From Pseudomonadota bacterium (lineage in GTDB: Bacteria; Pseudomonadota; Alphaproteobacteria; Rhizobiales; Rhizobiaceae), in contig JAEWOP010000038.1 in the NCBI GenBank assembly GCA_023399635.1, forward strand, positions 1 to 14,958: a DNA stretch of 14,958 nucleotides, in the 5' to 3' direction. Shown here in pieces: positions 1-6,712 of the stretch. How positions within the stretch are numbered: position 1 is the stretch's first letter; each line of letters starts with the position of its first letter. A program made the position numbers and the translations under genes. The notes below the pieces were generated by a model, which searched no databases, was not told the origin of the DNA, and worked only from the letters and a program-made list of their open reading frames with translations.

Positions 1-551
1 CCACCTGGTGGATCCGGCAGGCGATCACCCGTTCGATCGCCGACCAGGCCCGCACGATCCGCATTCCGGTGCATATGATCGAGACGATCAACAAGATCGT
101 CCGGACATCGCGCCAGATGCTGCACGAAATCGGTCGCGAACCGACGCCGGAAGAACTGGCGGAAAAGCTCGCCATGCCGCTCGAAAAGGTCCGCAAGGTC
201 CTGAAGATCGCCAAGGAGCCAATCTCGCTCGAAACCCCCGTGGGCGACGAAGAGGATTCACACCTCGGTGACTTCATCGAGGACAAGAACGCGCTTCTGC
301 CGATCGATGCGGCCATCCAGGCGAACCTGCGCGAAACGACAACGCGGGTTCTCGCCTCGCTCACGCCGCGTGAAGAGCGCGTGCTTCGCATGCGCTTCGG
401 CATCGGCATGAACACCGATCATACGCTGGAAGAAGTCGGCCAGCAGTTCTCGGTGACGCGCGAGCGTATCCGCCAGATCGAGGCGAAGGCGCTGCGCAAG
501 TTGAAGCACCCGAGCCGGTCGCGCAAACTCCGGAGCTTCCTGGACAGCTAA
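1..551 (+). CDS. rpoD: RNA polymerase sigma factor RpoD (sigma-70), C-terminal part
   Basis: This is the primary sigma factor, which directs RNA polymerase to housekeeping promoters. The gene enters the window at its 5' side. The first full codon is at position 3 and 182 residues are visible. The visible protein opens with the end of region 2.4 (TWWIRQAITRSIADQ), which contacts the -10 element. Region 3 follows, with the finger motif DSHLGDFIED, then region 4 with the -35 binding helix-turn-helix (TLEEVGQQFSVTRERIRQIE). It ends in HPSRSRKLRSFLDS, almost the same as the end of E. coli RpoD. The match is nearly residue for residue with group 1 sigma factors, so RpoD is far more likely than RpoH or RpoS. 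The start codon lies outside the window. A terminator hairpin follows the stop by 26 bp. Confidence 0.97.
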   Translation, partial: TWWIRQAITRSIADQARTIRIPVHMIETINKIVRTSRQMLHEIGREPTPEELAEKLAMPLEKVRKVLKIAKEPISLETPVGDEEDSHLGDFIEDKNALLPIDAAIQANLRETTTRVLASLTPREERVLRMRFGIGMNTDHTLEEVGQQFSVTRERIRQIEAKALRKLKHPSRSRKLRSFLDS

Positions 552-577
552 GCGCGTCCAGTTCGTTAGATAAGCAA

Positions 578-608
578 GCCTCGGCGCGGAAGCGTGCCGG
601 GGCTTTCT
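578..608. terminator. Hairpin terminator between rpoD and the SMR gene
   Basis: GCCTCGGC (578-585) pairs with GCCGGGGC (596-603) over 8 bp with one G-T pair and a 10-nt loop, followed by TTTCT. It lies just after the rpoD stop and touches the stop codon of the convergent transporter gene (607-609). It probably ends rpoD transcription. On the other strand the stem is followed only by a weak T-rich stretch, so bidirectional use is uncertain. Confidence 0.65.
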
Positions 609-951
609 AGTGTCCGACCGAAGACGAAAACACGTTCACGACGACAACGCCGGCAATAATAAGGCCGATCCCGAGGATGGCCGGGAGGTCTAGCCTCTCG
701 CCGAGGACAAAGAACCCGACCGCCGAAATCAACACGATCCCCAGGCCGCTCCAGATCGCATAAGCGATTCCGACCGGCATCGTCCGTAGCGCGAGCGACA
801 GGAGGTAGAAGGCCGCTCCGTAGCAAAGCGCCATAAGCAGGGTTGGGAGCGGGCGCGTGAACTGCTGGCTCTGCTGGAGGAAAGTGGTGCCGACGACCTC
901 CAGAGCGATTGCGGCAGCGAGAGAGATGTAGGTCAGCAGAACGGGGTTCAT
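607..951 (-). CDS. Small multidrug resistance (SMR) family transporter, EmrE/QacE type
   Basis: This 114-residue integral membrane protein has four predicted transmembrane helices (about residues 5-26, 34-53, 59-80 and 88-107), close to the 110 residues of EmrE. SMR proteins are proton-coupled antiporters, working as dimers in the inner membrane, that export cationic toxic compounds or guanidinium. The essential membrane glutamate is E18 (IALEVVG). Tyr44 and Trp67 (YAIWSGLG) match the substrate-site aromatic positions of EmrE. I chose the ATG at 951 because MNPVLLTYIS is the typical family start and AAGAG lies about 8 bases upstream. A longer reading frame to 999 adds a polar tail not seen in the family. 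The gene is convergent with rpoD and divergent from the DUF930 gene, with 68 bp between the two starts. Whether it exports drugs or guanidinium cannot be told from the sequence. Confidence 0.92.
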   Translation of the reverse strand: MNPVLLTYISLAAAIALEVVGTTFLQQSQQFTRPLPTLLMALCYGAAFYLLSLALRTMPVGIAYAIWSGLGIVLISAVGFFVLGERLDLPAILGIGLIIAGVVVVNVFSSSVGH

Positions 952-1019
952 CAGCGTGCTCTTTTCTTTTGATGCGTCGGGACTCGATCCGAACATCAAA
1001 CCATCTTACATCCCCTGCC

Positions 1020-1985
1020 ATGACAGACGAGGTCGAAAAGCGGCGGAGAGACGTGAGGTGGGGGATTCCCGCCTCTATCCTCTTGCATGCTGTTCTCGCC
1101 GCCATCCTGATCTTCGGCTTTCCCCTGGAATTGCCGACGCCGCCCGAAGAAGAAGCGGTAACGGTGGAGATTGTCGAGCCGCCACCGGAACCGGCGTCTG
1201 AGCCTGAGCCGGAAGAAGCGGCAGAGGAGGAAGCGCTGGCAAAGGAGGAGCCTCCCGAGCCGCCGCCGGCCGAGGAACAGCCGCCGGAAGAGCCCCCGCC
1301 TTCGCCCGCACCTGAAATGCCTGCCGAAGAGGGGGCTGCTGCGGCGCCTCCCATACCGACGCTGCGTCCGGTTTTCGAGTTCGGCGAAGAAACGACGGGC
1401 CCGAGGGTCGCTGTCGAAGGTAACTCGCCAACGGAAGCGGCCGAAACGATGGCTGAAGAGGAATCTGACGCTGCCAAAAGCGCTCCTCCCGATGCGCCTG
1501 ACGCATTGGCTGCTGCGGGCCCATCTGACGATTTGGCGACCGACGAGGTAGCGACCGCACCGCCTGAAACGGCGGAGAACGCTACCGAGAGCGCGGAACG
1601 GTCGAGCGAGGATCCGCCGGAGGAACTTGCGGAGGCTGAGAGGCTCTTCTCTCCCGACCTCACCGAAGATGCTGTCGCGCGCACTGCCATGGAAGACATA
1701 CCGCGATCCATGCGGGCAACGCAGTTGTGCGAGACGGAGTTGACCGAACAGCTGCGCAACGCTTCGCCGTCACGCGATCCCGATTTCATTCCCCGCTCGC
1801 CGCTTTCGGAAGGGACGATCCTGGAACTGCGCCAGACCGCATTCCGCGCCCAAGGACAATGGTACAATCTGAGCTTTCGCTGCGAGATCAATGATGAGGC
1901 GACGAAAGTCGTCGGCTTCGGCTTTGATATTGGTGCGCCGGTTCCGCGCAGCGAATGGCGTCAGCGCGGCTTCCCCGGATCCTGA
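1020..1985 (+). CDS. DUF930 protein with TonB-like anchored, Pro/Glu-rich N-terminal part
   Basis: This protein has 321 residues. A short basic cytoplasmic stretch (residues 5-13, EKRRRDVRW) is followed by one membrane helix (about 15-37). Next is a long Pro/Glu/Ala-rich segment (about 40-205) with runs of PPEP and EEP, as in TonB-type proteins that span the periplasm. The folded C-terminal part (about 210-315) resembles DUF930, a family of unknown function I know from rhizobia. Cys237 and Cys288 could form a disulphide in the periplasm. The ATG at 1020 was chosen because the membrane helix then sits at the N-terminus. The reading frame stays open up to 909, but that part overlaps the divergent transporter gene. 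The stop lies 2 bp from the stop of uvsE, so the two genes converge with no visible terminator between them. A role in energy coupling or envelope structure is only inference from the layout. Confidence 0.82.
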   Translation: MTDEVEKRRRDVRWGIPASILLHAVLAAILIFGFPLELPTPPEEEAVTVEIVEPPPEPASEPEPEEAAEEEALAKEEPPEPPPAEEQPPEEPPPSPAPEMPAEEGAAAAPPIPTLRPVFEFGEETTGPRVAVEGNSPTEAAETMAEEESDAAKSAPPDAPDALAAAGPSDDLATDEVATAPPETAENATESAERSSEDPPEELAEAERLFSPDLTEDAVARTAMEDIPRSMRATQLCETELTEQLRNASPSRDPDFIPRSPLSEGTILELRQTAFRAQGQWYNLSFRCEINDEATKVVGFGFDIGAPVPRSEWRQRGFPGS

Positions 1986-1987
1986 AG

Positions 1988-3073
1988 TCAGGCCCCTCCG
2001 GTTTCGCCACCCTCATCCATCACGGCGTCTGCTTCCTCTTCCAGTGTTTCCGCCTCTTCTGCCTGCAAGCCGAATTGGGCGGCAACGTCCGGTGCATAAC
2101 GGAGGAGGTCGGGACGCAGCCGTAGCAGCGCCAGATCCTTCGCCTTGGCCTCCAGCATCACATCGAAGTCGAGACCGTCTGCCGTTCGCATGAAGGTTGC
2201 GAACTCGAAAGGGTTGCAGAAGTCCGCATGTCCCGTGAACACCGGTGCCACATGCCTGGTTGTCTTCTTGCGGGTCTTCGGATCGACCCGCACCTGCTCG
2301 CGCAGTTCCGTCCTGGGCGAGGAGAAATGGATCTTCGGCTGTTGGTCATCCGGCCAACTGCGAAGGATCTTGGCCAGCGTCTCGCGCAGGTCGGCGCGCT
2401 CTGGGTTGAGGCACCAGAAGTGCTGGTAATCGAAGATGAGGCGCACGCCGGTGTGCTCATGGATCCAAAGAACATCGGCCGCCGAGAAGCGAAGGTCGTC
2501 GTGCTCCAGTACGAGGCGTCGGCGGACCGGCTCCGGGAGGCTCTGCCAGGTGTCAACCCAGCGGGCGCGGCTTTCCTCGATGTTGCCATAGGTGCCGCCC
2601 ACGTGAATCACCATCACCGCTTCAGGTCCCAGTTCCATGCGGTCCAGCATCTCTGCCTGACTTTGCAGGTCCCAGATACTTTTGCGGACGAGCTCCGGGT
2701 TTGGGCTGTTCAGGACGACGAATTGCGAAGGGTGGAAGGAGAGGCGGATGTCGAGCCGCTTCGCCTTCTCTCCTATCGCCCTCAGCTCCGGATCGCTTTC
2801 GGCAACCATCCCGTGGAACTGCGGCATGTCAGGATGCGTGGCATAAGGCGCGAGGTCGGAGGACAGCCGGTACATGCGCACGTCATGCCGGTCGAGATGA
2901 TCGAGGATGCGATCGATGTATTCCAGCGAGACCTTGAGATGCGGATTGTTCACCGACCGGCGGCTGTCATTGCTCTTGAGGTCATCACGCGCCATGACCT
3001 TCACAGGGAAGCCAAGCCTTCTTGGGCGCATTCGCTGTCCTATTACCACCTGCTTCTCGTCATGCTGATCCAT
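1988..3073 (-). CDS. uvsE: UV-damage DNA endonuclease UvsE
   Basis: UvsE (UVDE) cuts DNA on the 5' side of UV photoproducts and some other lesions, starting an excision repair path separate from UvrABC. This protein has 361 residues, a TIM-barrel of the AP endonuclease 2 type. Family motifs and likely metal ligands are visible: SFHPSQFVVLNS (H114), VIHVGGTYGN (H157), VLEHDD (E190), DYQHFW (D215, H218), KIHFSS (H249), GHADF (H282) and MLEAK (E308). A Lys/Arg-rich stretch (about 265-274, DPKTRKKTTR) comes before the GHADF motif. The C-terminus is a Glu-rich tail. I took the ATG at 3073, because GGAGG lies 7 bases upstream and the longer frame to 3187 would run through the divergent promoter region. 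The gene diverges from the alcohol dehydrogenase gene. Confidence 0.93.
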   Translation of the reverse strand: MDQHDEKQVVIGQRMRPRRLGFPVKVMARDDLKSNDSRRSVNNPHLKVSLEYIDRILDHLDRHDVRMYRLSSDLAPYATHPDMPQFHGMVAESDPELRAIGEKAKRLDIRLSFHPSQFVVLNSPNPELVRKSIWDLQSQAEMLDRMELGPEAVMVIHVGGTYGNIEESRARWVDTWQSLPEPVRRRLVLEHDDLRFSAADVLWIHEHTGVRLIFDYQHFWCLNPERADLRETLAKILRSWPDDQQPKIHFSSPRTELREQVRVDPKTRKKTTRHVAPVFTGHADFCNPFEFATFMRTADGLDFDVMLEAKAKDLALLRLRPDLLRYAPDVAAQFGLQAEEAETLEEEADAVMDEGGETGGA

Positions 3074-3176
3074 CCGACACCTCCGATCTTCGGCAACGGG
3101 CAAGTTGCCGTTTCGATCCGTCGTTGACCGGTTGAAGCTCGCGACTATGCTGCGCGCGATATCAGAAGGTAGACTC

Positions 3177-4217
3177 ATGAAAGCCATGCTCTACGACGCC
3201 TTCGAGAAGGCGCCGGAAATCCTCAATCTTCCCGACCCTAGCCCGACGGATGACGGCGTCGTCATCAAGGTCGGCGCCACCGGCCTTTGCCGCAGCGACT
3301 GGCACGGCTGGATGGGGCACGACCCGGATATCCGCCTGCCGCATGTCCCCGGCCATGAATTGGCCGGGGAAGTGGTGGCGACAGGCAGGGGCGTGATGCG
3401 TTTCAAGGTCGGCGACCGGGTGACGGTGCCATTTGTTTCCGGTTGCGGTCACTGCGGCGAATGCCATTCCGGCAACCAGCAGGTCTGCCCGAACCAGTTC
3501 CAGCCGGGTTTCACCCATTGGGGCTCGTTTGCTGAGTATGTCGCTATCGGTTATGCCGATACGAACCTGGTGCACCTGCCGGAAATGATCGACGATGCGA
3601 CTGCTGCCAGCCTTGGCTGCCGCTTCGCGACCTCGTTCCGTGCCGTTGCCGATCAGGCCCGGACGGGGCCGGGCGAGTGGATCGCCGTGCATGGCTGCGG
3701 CGGCGTCGGGCTTTCCGCCATCATGATCGCGACGGCGCTGGGAGCGAATGCGATCGGGATAGATCTGTCCGAAGAGAAGCTAAAGCTTGCCCGCGCTTGC
3801 GGTGCGGTGGCGACCATCAACGCCAGCAGCGTTGCGGATCCTGTCGAGGCGGTGCGGGAGATCACCAAGGGTGGAGCGCATGTGTCGATCGATGCGCTCG
3901 GCCATCCGGTGACCTGCTTCAACTCGATCAAGAACCTCCGCCGACGCGGGCGCCATGTGCAGGTGGGGCTTATGCTCGGCGAGCATTCGACGCCGCAGAT
4001 CCCTATGGCGCAGGTGATCGGCCACGAGCTCGAGATCTATGGCAGCCATGGCATGCAGGCTTGGCGTTATGACGCGATGCTGTCGATGATCGCAGCCGGG
4101 CGAATGGCGCCGTCGAAGCTGATTTCCTCGCGCATCAGCCTGGAGGAAGCAGTGCCAGCCTTGATGGAAATGGACCGCGCGACGGCACCGGGGATCAGCG
4201 TCATCACCCGGTTCTGA
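3177..4217 (+). CDS. Zinc-dependent alcohol dehydrogenase family protein (MDR superfamily)
   Basis: This 346-residue medium-chain dehydrogenase oxidises an alcohol, or reduces an aldehyde, using a nicotinamide cofactor. Catalytic zinc ligands are C38 (GLCRSDWHGW), H60-E61 (PGHELAG) and C148 (LGCRF). Four cysteines at 90, 93, 96 and 104 (CGHCGECHSGNQQVC) form the structural zinc site. The Rossmann motif GCGGVG is at 173-178. An acidic residue, D196, at the end of the second strand favours NAD over NADP. The start at 3177 has GAAGG about 8 bases upstream and gives the usual family N-terminus. The actual substrate cannot be told from the sequence. The next gene, for a DUF1428 protein, starts 89 bp downstream on the same strand, so co-transcription is possible. 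Confidence 0.9.
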   Translation: MKAMLYDAFEKAPEILNLPDPSPTDDGVVIKVGATGLCRSDWHGWMGHDPDIRLPHVPGHELAGEVVATGRGVMRFKVGDRVTVPFVSGCGHCGECHSGNQQVCPNQFQPGFTHWGSFAEYVAIGYADTNLVHLPEMIDDATAASLGCRFATSFRAVADQARTGPGEWIAVHGCGGVGLSAIMIATALGANAIGIDLSEEKLKLARACGAVATINASSVADPVEAVREITKGGAHVSIDALGHPVTCFNSIKNLRRRGRHVQVGLMLGEHSTPQIPMAQVIGHELEIYGSHGMQAWRYDAMLSMIAAGRMAPSKLISSRISLEEAVPALMEMDRATAPGISVITRF

Positions 4218-4306
4218 CGTGTCGGTTCAGGAAAATCGTGCTGCCATTGTCGGTATCGTTGCCATCCAAACGTCCTTGAGTTGCTCAACCAAGAAGGAGG
4301 AAGACA

Positions 4307-4660
4307 ATGGTGTATGTCGATGGGTTCATCGTTCCCGTGCCGAAGGCTAAGCTCGACGCCTACAGGGAAATGGCGCGCGTGGGCGGCGAGGTGTGGATGG
4401 AGCACGGCGCACTCTCCTATGTGGAGTGCATCGGCGACGACATCCCCTACGGCGAGGTCACGTCCTTTCCCCGCTCCGTCCAGGCGACGGAAGACGAGAC
4501 GGTGATCTTCTCGTGGATCACCTACAAGGACCGCGCCAGCCGTGACGAGATCTGCGCCAAGGTGATGGCCGATCCGCGGCTTGCGGGGGAGGAGTGGAAG
4601 CAGGTCTTCGACGGCAAGCGGATGATCTATGGCGGCTTTCAGGCGTTTCTGACACTATGA
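4307..4660 (+). CDS. DUF1428 family protein (E. coli YbaA-like)
   Basis: The protein has 117 residues and is probably cytoplasmic, with no signal peptide or membrane segment. It starts with YVDGFIVPVPKAKLDAYREM, typical of DUF1428, followed by WMEHGALSYVECIGDD and a C-terminal MIYGGF. Family members fold as a ferredoxin-like alpha/beta domain and form dimers, but no reaction has been established. The start is well set: AAGGAGG lies 6 bases before the ATG. It sits between the alcohol dehydrogenase gene and the yjbQ-type gene on the same strand, 39 bp from the latter. Confidence 0.9.
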   Translation: MVYVDGFIVPVPKAKLDAYREMARVGGEVWMEHGALSYVECIGDDIPYGEVTSFPRSVQATEDETVIFSWITYKDRASRDEICAKVMADPRLAGEEWKQVFDGKRMIYGGFQAFLTL

Positions 4661-4699
4661 CCGGGCCCTCGGGCGCTCCCTGATTGTTGAAGGACATCG

Positions 4700-5122
4700 A
4701 TGCCGCAGACGCAACTGACGATCCAGACCCGCGGCCAGGGCCTCTATGAGTTCACGGACGAGGTTGCCGGCTTCGTCCGCCGGCAGGCGGTGGAGGAGGG
4801 GCTGCTGACGGTTTTCGTGCGGCACACGTCCTGCTCGCTGCTGATCCAGGAGAATGCCGATCCCGATGTGCAGCGTGACCTGAAGACCTTCTTCTCGCGC
4901 CTCGTGCCGCCGTCCGATGTGCCATCGATGAACTGGGTGACGCATACGATGGAGGGGCCGGATGACATGCCGGCCCACATCAAGGCGGCGCTGATGGCGG
5001 TGTCGCTTGCGATACCGGTGGCGAGCGGCCGCCCTCTGCTCGGCACTTGGCAGGGCATCTACCTGTTCGAGCATCGCGACCGGCCGCATAGCCGCAACGT
5101 CGTGCTGCACCTTTCCACGTGA
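4700..5122 (+). CDS. yjbQ: YjbQ family (UPF0047) protein
   Basis: This is a compact cytoplasmic protein of 140 residues, the usual length for the family. Conserved stretches are VRHTSCSLLIQENADPDV (residues 40-57), THTMEGPDDMPAHIK (81-95) and GTWQGIYLFEHRDRPHSRNV (115-134). Databases often call the family 'secondary thiamine-phosphate synthase enzyme' because E. coli YjbQ can weakly replace ThiE. The true role in most bacteria is open. The start at 4700 has AAGGA about 6 bases upstream. The gene begins 39 bp after the DUF1428 gene and is probably transcribed with it. No thiamine gene is present in the window, so the context does not support a thiamine role. Confidence 0.9.
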   Translation: MPQTQLTIQTRGQGLYEFTDEVAGFVRRQAVEEGLLTVFVRHTSCSLLIQENADPDVQRDLKTFFSRLVPPSDVPSMNWVTHTMEGPDDMPAHIKAALMAVSLAIPVASGRPLLGTWQGIYLFEHRDRPHSRNVVLHLST

Positions 5123-5138
5123 CATAGATGATGAACGC

Positions 5139-5172
5139 CGGCTGAATGTCCGATTCCGGTAGCGTTCAGCCG
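5139..5172. repeat. Inverted repeat after yjbQ
   Basis: CGGCTGAA (5139-5146) and TTCAGCCG (5165-5172) form a perfect 8-bp stem with an 18-nt loop, inside which CCG and CGG could pair further. It starts 17 bp after the yjbQ stop. No T-run follows, so it may be a weak terminator or an mRNA 3' stabiliser. The rest of 5123-5252 holds no other feature I can support, apart from the ribosome site of the next gene. Confidence 0.35.
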
Positions 5173-5252
5173 CCTCCTCATAAGGTGCGATCAATCCCGG
5201 GAACGGGAGACATCAACGGCGCCAGGTTCTGGCCCTTTCGGGAGAGACATTC

Positions 5253-5603
5253 ATGACCAACATCTTCGTCAAGACCGGACTGGCGGCTCTGGTCGCGCTT
5301 GCCGGCTTCACCGCCACCGCTTCCACGGCAGCCGCTGGCGGTCCGGAACTTCGCGTTTTCGTACAGCACGGCGGCTGGGATCGTGATCACCGCCGCGGCG
5401 ACCGCTGGGATGGCCCGCGCCGTGACCGCGGTGGCCGCTGCGCGCCTTGGCTTGCCGAGGAAAAGGCCAGCCGCATGGGCCTACGTCGCGCCCGCGTTGT
5501 CGATGTCGACCGCCGCACCGTCACCGTCGTCGGACGTGATCGCCGTGGCCGTGATCGCATCGTTTTTGCCAATGACCGCGGCTGCCCGTTGATCCGCCGC
5601 TAA
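5253..5603 (+). CDS. Small exported Arg-rich protein of unknown function
   Basis: I do not recognise a named family. The protein has 116 residues. A clear signal peptide (hydrophobic residues about 7-20, cleavage probably after AAA near residue 28) sends it to the periplasm or outside. The mature part has an Arg/Asp/Gly/His-rich stretch (about 43-62), then a small domain with repeated VVDVDRRTVTVVGRDRRGRD-like strands (about 80-100). It ends in CPLIRR. Cys63 and Cys111 could form one disulphide. GGGAGAG lies 7 bases before the ATG. The basic, low-complexity composition gives a guess of envelope or nucleic-acid contact at most. The gene stands alone, convergent with the SIMPL-domain gene. Confidence 0.75.
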   Translation: MTNIFVKTGLAALVALAGFTATASTAAAGGPELRVFVQHGGWDRDHRRGDRWDGPRRDRGGRCAPWLAEEKASRMGLRRARVVDVDRRTVTVVGRDRRGRDRIVFANDRGCPLIRR

Positions 5604-5639
5604 AGGCTTCCGTCTTCATTCGCCCGTTGACGGAGGAAG

Positions 5640-5673
5640 CGCCCTCGCCAACCCAATCGGGAAGGCGGGGGCG
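5640..5673. terminator. Possible bidirectional hairpin between convergent genes
   Basis: CGCCCTCGCC (5640-5649) pairs with GGCGGGGGCG (5664-5673), a 10-bp GC-rich stem with one G-T pair and a 14-nt loop. It lies between the stops of the small exported protein and the SIMPL-domain gene. There is no proper T-run on either side, so the terminator call is tentative. Confidence 0.4.
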
Positions 5674-5684
5674 TTCGCATATGG

Positions 5685-6464
5685 CTATTGCTCCAGTGCG
5701 AAGGTGACTTCGATCGTAACGGAATAGGTATTCTCACCCGCTTCAACGGGGACGCTGTCAGAGGCTTCCTTGGCAATCGCCATGCGATATACGGGCTGCG
5801 GCGGCATCTGCGGAGCCGTCCCCTCGCTGATCTCCACCACCTTTCCGAGCCGCACGCCGGCAGCTTCACTCAACGTTCTGGCCTTGGCCAGTGCTCGTTC
5901 CACAGCCTGCTTGCGCGCCTGGTCCAGAGCCTCCTGTGGATCGTCATTGGTGAAGCTGATCTGCCCTCCCTGATTGACGCCGAGTTTGACCGAGCGGTCC
6001 AGGATGGCACCGACCTTGCCGATGTCGCGGATCTTTACCGTCAGCGTGTTGGTGACCTCGTAGCCCACCACTTGCGGTGGCTCGACGGTGCCGTCGTCTT
6101 TGGGCTGCGAATGGCGGTATTGCGGGTAGATGGCAAAGTTGCTTGTCTGGAGATCCTTTGCTTCCACGCCCTCGGCTCTTAAAGCCGCCGTCACGGCAGC
6201 CATGGCAGAACTGTTTTGGCCAAGAGCCACCTCGGCAGTCTCCGAGTTGCGCACGACGGCAAAGGTGACGACAGCGGTATCAGGGGCAACCGATGCTTCC
6301 CCCTGCCCTGAAACCCGAATCAGGGATTCCCGCCGCGGCTGCATGTCCTGCGCAAAGACTGGTGCGGCGGCACCGAAAAGAAGCAATCCGCCAAGTGAAA
6401 GCCGCAAGAGGGTCTTTACCGGCACGTTCGTCGGGCTGGGAAGGGCAAGGGACGGGTGCATCAT
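5685..6464 (-). CDS. Exported SIMPL-domain (DUF541) protein
   Basis: The protein has 259 residues. A signal peptide occupies residues 1-38 (hydrophobic GGLLLFGAAAPVFA, cleavage before QD), so it is periplasmic. The mature part carries one SIMPL/DUF541 domain (about 47-258). It opens with IRVSGQGEASVAPDTAVVTF, the standard family start, and contains YEVTNTLTVKIRD, a typical mid-domain strand. E. coli YggE of this family is linked to oxidative stress tolerance, but the biochemical role is not settled. Two ATG codons lie side by side (6464 and 6461). The AAGGA upstream suits either, and I list the first. The open frame continues to 6776 only because it reads through the antisense of the tRNA gene, so that extension is not real. 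Confidence 0.9.
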   Translation of the reverse strand: MMHPSLALPSPTNVPVKTLLRLSLGGLLLFGAAAPVFAQDMQPRRESLIRVSGQGEASVAPDTAVVTFAVVRNSETAEVALGQNSSAMAAVTAALRAEGVEAKDLQTSNFAIYPQYRHSQPKDDGTVEPPQVVGYEVTNTLTVKIRDIGKVGAILDRSVKLGVNQGGQISFTNDDPQEALDQARKQAVERALAKARTLSEAAGVRLGKVVEISEGTAPQMPPQPVYRMAIAKEASDSVPVEAGENTYSVTIEVTFALEQ

Positions 6465-6531
6465 GATTTCCTTTGACGGTGGGTGATGGGCCATTGGTGC
6501 GAGGCGATTGTGAAGCCAATACGGCAACGGC

Positions 6532-6560
6532 TTGAGGCGGCGCAAGAATTGCGTTAGACG
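6532..6560 (+). promoter_or_regulatory. Possible tRNA promoter
   Basis: TTGAGG (6532-6537) and TAGACG (6555-6560) are separated by 17 bases, about 45 bases before the mature tRNA 5' end. The -35 element is good and the -10 is weak. The rest of 6465-6604 shows no gene. Confidence 0.35.
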
Positions 6561-6604
6561 GACCTCGGGCGGCGAACCATTGCGCCCCCGATGCCGCAAC
6601 GGCA

Positions 6605-6680
6605 GGGCCTGTAGCTCAATGGTTAGAGCCGGCGGCTCATAACCGCTTGGTTGGGGGTTCGAGTCCCTCCGGGCCCACCA
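6605..6680 (+). tRNA. tRNA with CAU anticodon, most like tRNA-Ile2 (lysidine-modified)
   Basis: A full cloverleaf can be drawn, with the CCA end encoded. The acceptor GGGCCTG pairs with CGGGCCC, the D stem is GCTC/GAGC, the anticodon stem is GGCGG/CCGCT with loop CTCATAA, the T stem is GGGGG/CCCTC, and the T loop is TTCGAGT. The anticodon CAT fits Met or Ile2. The first pair is G-C, and the anticodon stem lacks three G-C pairs next to the loop on the initiator pattern, so it is not initiator tRNA. The D arm and the anticodon arm plus variable loop (GGCGGCTCATAACCGCTTGGT) are much closer to E. coli tRNA-Ile2 than to elongator tRNA-Met. Ile2 reads AUA after TilS changes the first anticodon base to lysidine. 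The gene is intact despite phage integration next to it. Confidence 0.9.
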
Positions 6681-6712
6681 ACGCCTCTTTCGGGACGTTG
6701 ATTTTTCTTCAC
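6640..6712. other. Probable prophage left attachment region (attL) at the tRNA 3' end
   Basis: The phage integrase gene stops 29 bp past the tRNA CCA end and points at it, the usual arrangement when a tyrosine integrase uses a tRNA 3' half as attB. The crossover core should be a stretch of the tRNA from the anticodon arm to the CCA end, repeated at the far phage end. That copy is outside the window, so the core cannot be delimited here. Confidence 0.6.
6679..6710 (+). terminator. Hairpin terminator after the tRNA gene
   Basis: CAACG (6679-6683) pairs with CGTTG (6696-6700), with an inner CTC/GGG stem after one mismatch and a short TTTC loop, followed by ATTTTTCTTC. It begins within the tRNA CCA and would stop tRNA transcription from entering the integrase gene from its 3' side. 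Since it lies beyond the tRNA end, it is probably phage-supplied sequence. Confidence 0.6.

Noticed and set aside
566..1891. Long minus-strand frame opposite the DUF930 gene
   Set aside because: It is a low-complexity Ser/Gly frame, the shadow of the Pro/Glu-rich coding region, and it overlaps the SMR gene in another frame.
2228..3127. Plus-strand frame of 299 codons opposite uvsE
   Set aside because: It is antisense to a clearly conserved gene, with no recognisable protein features and no ribosome site.
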